Program-made: the position numbers and the translations under genes
Shown here: in pieces, positions 30,861 to 33,236 of the stretch
How the letters are laid out: each line of letters opens with the position of its first letter
Numbering within the stretch: position 1 is the first letter of the stretch
Source: an uncultured Bacteroidales bacterium
Lineage (GTDB): Bacteria; Bacteroidota; Bacteroidia; Bacteroidales; Bacteroidaceae
NCBI GenBank assembly: GCA_902791295.1
Contig: CADAVI010000009.1
Coordinates: 1 to 33,236, forward strand
Length of the DNA: 33,236 bases
Direction: 5' to 3'
Notes under the pieces: generated by a model
Database searches by the model: none
What the model saw: only the letters and a program-made list of their open reading frames with translations
What the model was told of the DNA's origin: nothing

Positions 30861-32681
30861 TTTCCGCTTAGGCTTTATAGGTTTATCCTCAAACAACTCG
30901 TCGAGCAGTCCTTCCTTCCGTAGCCTCTCATAGGCTCTGTGGTATTCCCTACGGAACTCCACCTTCGTCTTACAATAACGGGCGGCATTGGCGCAAGCCT
31001 CCAACGTCCACTTGCATTTAGGCTTGGGCTTCGTCGGGTAATATTCAGCCAGAAGCCCTGTCGCCTTCACAATTCTGTATGCCTGACAATATCTTTTATT
31101 GAATATCTCTCTTGTTTCACATTCGGGTATCACAGTAATGGCTTTTTCCAAAGTCCAATAGCCGGGCTGTTTCTTCCGTCGCTTCAGGCCAGAGCAATAC
31201 TGACTGAATTGTCGTCTGTGGCAAAGCTCCTCGTACAGCTCCGGTTCGCCGTCTTTGAAATCTTCCACGTATTCATATCGGCTGACGATGGTTCGGATGG
31301 CTTTTTCCTTATGCTGCTTTCCGACATTACCACCCAATCCACCGCCGCGCTGTCTATTCAGCATCTTCCATCCGTCAGCTTGATACTTGCGGATATATTC
31401 GTCTTCCACCTTTGCAGCAGTGACAGCATCGAGCCAGTCGGTCAGCTCCTTGTACTCGTAACTTGCGCCAGTCTCCCTGCTGTGTCGAAGCACGGGTGAG
31501 AGTTTCTTGTGGGTGTATTTGTGCAGGTGCTCATTCTTTCGCCGCTTCACATCGTCTGTCAGTCCAACGTATGCATAGCCGTCGGCAAACAGATAGACGT
31601 ACACAAGGCGCTTGTTCCAATTATTTTCGGCTTCCATATGACCACAAATATCGTCCAGCCATCCTTCACTGAATGCGCGATTATAGGCACTCCTGTTCCC
31701 TTGCTGAAAATCGCTTCTCGTCTTGTACCCTAGGGCGATGACGTGGCAATAGCCTTTGGAGTAAAAACCCTTGGGACGACGCAGTTCGTCCATTTGGCAG
31801 CAAACATCATCTAAGATGCCACGCCTGTAGGCAGCAAGATATGCACCACCGTCTTTCTTGTGAAACTCGTTTCTTGTCTTGTATTTTCGTGCTATGCTTC
31901 TTAACTCCTCCTCGGTATAGGTTTCCGGCTTGTTACGCTTCATGTGACCACAGAGTTCGTCAACCTTTCCGCGACGCACAATAGCGAAATATGGTTGCCT
32001 ATGTTCCTTCCTGAACAGAGTCAAATCGTTATATCCACGGGCGAGTTCAGCAAGTTCTTCGTTGGTGTAGTCGTCTCTCATGTTTCGCTTCATGTGCCCA
32101 CATAGTTCATCAACCTTTCCACGTCGCACAATAGCGGCATAAACTGCTTTCTGCTCTTTTCTGAATAAAGTCAGGTCATTGTATGCACTGGCAATAGCCG
32201 CCAGTTCTTCATCTGTGTAAGGCACTACACTGCGTCTCATGTGGCCGCATAGCTCGACGAGCAAGCCCCTTCTGAAAATAGCGTCATAAGCCTTAGGCTG
32301 CTCTGCTAAAAACACGGCTGCCTCGTGATACTGGTCGGTTATTGCTTTCAGTTCTTCATAAGTGTATCGTTTTGCCAGTCCTCGCTTCATGTGTCCGCAC
32401 AGCTTGTCGCGCAAGCCTCTTTCCACGATGGCATCATAAGCCTGTGGTTGCTCTTTCCTGAATACAGGCAATTCGTGATACTGGCTGGCTATTGCCGCCA
32501 ATTCTTCAACAGTCCACGGCTTTGGTCGGCCTCGCTTCATGTGGGCGCACAACTTATCTATCAACCCCCTTCCCCTAATGGCATCATAAGCCTTGTGCTG
32601 CTCTTTTCTGAATACAGGCAATTCGTGATACAAGCTGGCTATCTCCGCCAACTCTTCAATGGTGTATATTTTCCTTGCCAT
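30852..32681 (-). CDS. GIY-YIG endonuclease flanked by ten ~50-residue repeats
   Basis: The 609-residue protein starts with seven repeats (about 5-50, 55-100, 105-150, 153-199, 204-249, 254-298 and 308-349) of the form (Y/W)T.EELA.IA..Y..L..FRKE....Y.AI..RG..D.LCGHMKR. A GIY-YIG nuclease domain follows (about 357-450): YVYLFADGYAYVGLT, then DVKRRKNEH with the catalytic Arg region, VEDEYI with the metal-binding Glu, and MLNRQRGG. Three more diverged repeats close it (about 457-500, 508-549 and 557-597). Similar repeats occur, to my memory, in phage homing endonucleases ('eic.HM' ends); their likely job is DNA recognition. The gene overlaps the small gene before it by 43 bp. Confidence 0.82.
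   Translation of the reverse strand: MARKIYTIEELAEIASLYHELPVFRKEQHKAYDAIRGRGLIDKLCAHMKRGRPKPWTVEELAAIASQYHELPVFRKEQPQAYDAIVERGLRDKLCGHMKRGLAKRYTYEELKAITDQYHEAAVFLAEQPKAYDAIFRRGLLVELCGHMRRSVVPYTDEELAAIASAYNDLTLFRKEQKAVYAAIVRRGKVDELCGHMKRNMRDDYTNEELAELARGYNDLTLFRKEHRQPYFAIVRRGKVDELCGHMKRNKPETYTEEELRSIARKYKTRNEFHKKDGGAYLAAYRRGILDDVCCQMDELRRPKGFYSKGYCHVIALGYKTRSDFQQGNRSAYNRAFSEGWLDDICGHMEAENNWNKRLVYVYLFADGYAYVGLTDDVKRRKNEHLHKYTHKKLSPVLRHSRETGASYEYKELTDWLDAVTAAKVEDEYIRKYQADGWKMLNRQRGGGLGGNVGKQHKEKAIRTIVSRYEYVEDFKDGEPELYEELCHRRQFSQYCSGLKRRKKQPGYWTLEKAITVIPECETREIFNKRYCQAYRIVKATGLLAEYYPTKPKPKCKWTLEACANAARYCKTKVEFRREYHRAYERLRKEGLLDELFEDKPIKPKRKKE
31635..32669 (-). repeat. Seven in-frame ~150-bp tandem repeats in the GIY-YIG gene
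   Basis: These DNA units encode the seven N-terminal protein repeats. Units 1-2 and units 4-5 are the most alike, which suggests recent local duplications. Each unit has a conserved CTTCATGTG(G/T) stretch on the plus strand (the HM codons). Confidence 0.8.
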
Positions 32682-32983
32682 AGTCTTATCTGTTTTAATC
32701 CGTCAAACGAATTGCTTTTCAGGTTCTCTTCATTGCAGCAAAAGATGATATCATCATGTGTGTAGTCGATGTCATCGTCCTCGTCGAGTTCCAGTTGGCA
32801 CAGTTCGCAGATGGCTATATCACGCGGAGCCATTCTGTTGACTTCGGGATGGCCTTGATACTTGAAGTAGTCGTGCATCCGCTGGAGCTTCTTCTTCTCC
32901 AAGGCTATGAGGAAGGCATAATCCCAGTCTTGGTCACGGGCCAGCAGCCGCTTGTAGGCATGTATGGGGCTTCTCTTCTTCAT
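32639..32983 (-). CDS. Small phage-like protein of unknown function
   Basis: The 114-residue protein has DWDYAFLIALEKKKLQRMHDYF at 19-40 (core LIALEKKKLQRMHDYF), a pattern that resembles short phage proteins of unknown function ('DWDy.fLl.Li..KL.rM..yf'), followed by a charged part (LELDEDDDIDYTHDDIIFCC) with two adjacent Cys. It probably leads a two-gene transcript with the GIY-YIG gene, whose ATG lies 43 bp inside its 3' end. A strong promoter lies 20 nt upstream. Confidence 0.65.
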   Translation of the reverse strand: MKKRSPIHAYKRLLARDQDWDYAFLIALEKKKLQRMHDYFKYQGHPEVNRMAPRDIAICELCQLELDEDDDIDYTHDDIIFCCNEENLKSNSFDGLKQIRLWQGKYTPLKSWRR

Positions 32984-33002
32984 GTTTCTTGCTTAATTGG
33001 CA

Positions 33003-33034
33003 ACAAAAATACAACTTTTTCTTCAATCCCCAAA
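33003..33034 (-). promoter_or_regulatory. Promoter of the phage-like/GIY-YIG gene pair
   Basis: On the minus strand TTTG (33034-33031), 19 nt, TATTTTTGT (33011-33003): exact -33 and -7 boxes, 20 nt before the ATG at 32983. Confidence 0.65.
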
Positions 33035-33131
33035 TTTCCAAACACTTTTTTCAGAAAAATGTATGGAATACCCCTTTCGTTGTACAGATTTCAAAAAACA
33101 GATGATGAGACGAGTGAGACGAACAATGTCG

Positions 33132-33236
33132 TTCCCTAAAAAAGTTGAATGGTTTTTAACTTTATCCCTGTCTTAGGTTGAATGCTTTTTCCATGGTTTT
33201 ACTCCTATCCCTGAGAAAAGTTGAATCATTCTCTCT
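33132..33236. repeat. Degenerate repeat at the window edge
   Basis: (A/T)TCCCT begins at 33132, 33164 and 33207, each followed 12-13 nt later by GTTGAAT (33144, 33177, 33220) and a T-rich stretch. Period about 32-43 bp. The third unit runs off the window, so the array may be longer. Confidence 0.55.

Overview
The window looks like a chromosomal segment of a Bacteroidota (Bacteroidales) bacterium, most likely of the Prevotella group. The reasons are: repeated TAnnTTTG -7 boxes with an upstream TTTG at 19-23 nt, the Bacteroidota promoter form; a tmRNA whose tag reads GERNYALAA; families largely typical of this phylum (DUF2723, DUF4468, S9 dipeptidyl peptidase, three tandem FKBPs, long-type IspG); and weak Shine-Dalgarno signals. 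No rRNA, tRNA or CRISPR array was seen.

Positions 1-25,100 are GC-rich, densely packed core genome. After the end of an amidohydrolase gene and a decayed ridA fragment comes a vitamin B6 operon: a ThiD-like domain fused to an AraC helix-turn-helix, then pdxS and pdxT, each joined by an ATGA overlap. A GH43 glycosidase follows. Three FKBP prolyl isomerases (cytoplasmic, lipoprotein, periplasmic) run leftward, divergent from a short uridine-kinase-like gene. That gene converges on a leftward operon of a COG0523/CobW GTPase with a His/Asp tract, purE and ispG. Rightward again come cysE and a tightly overlapping run: THUMP rRNA methyltransferase, DPP-IV-type peptidase, purD, a membrane protein, a DedA/YqaA protein, a DUF2723 protein and a polysaccharide deacetylase. 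The core ends with aqpZ, the tmRNA gene, and a leftward pair of an outer-membrane beta-barrel protein and an S41-type lipoprotein.

From about 25,100 to the end the DNA is much more AT-rich and looks accessory. About 1.2 kb (25,100-26,310) holds no convincing gene but several nested inverted and tandem repeats. A DUF2442-HTH gene with a probable self-operator lies between two identical 25-bp repeats, next to a perfect 22-bp-arm palindrome that may be a transposon end. Then come a DUF4468 secreted protein and a rightward three-gene group: an RNA polymerase alpha-CTD-like small protein, a HIRAN-domain protein and a protein with a HEPN-like C-terminal half. The window closes with a leftward pair: a small phage-like protein and a GIY-YIG endonuclease surrounded by ten copies of a roughly 50-residue repeat.

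The best candidates for something undescribed are the ThiD-AraC fusion as a vitamin B6 regulator that appears to have lost its catalytic residues, the alpha-CTD/HIRAN/HEPN-like cassette, and the repeat-flanked GIY-YIG protein. All functional calls are from reading the sequence; no database search was possible.
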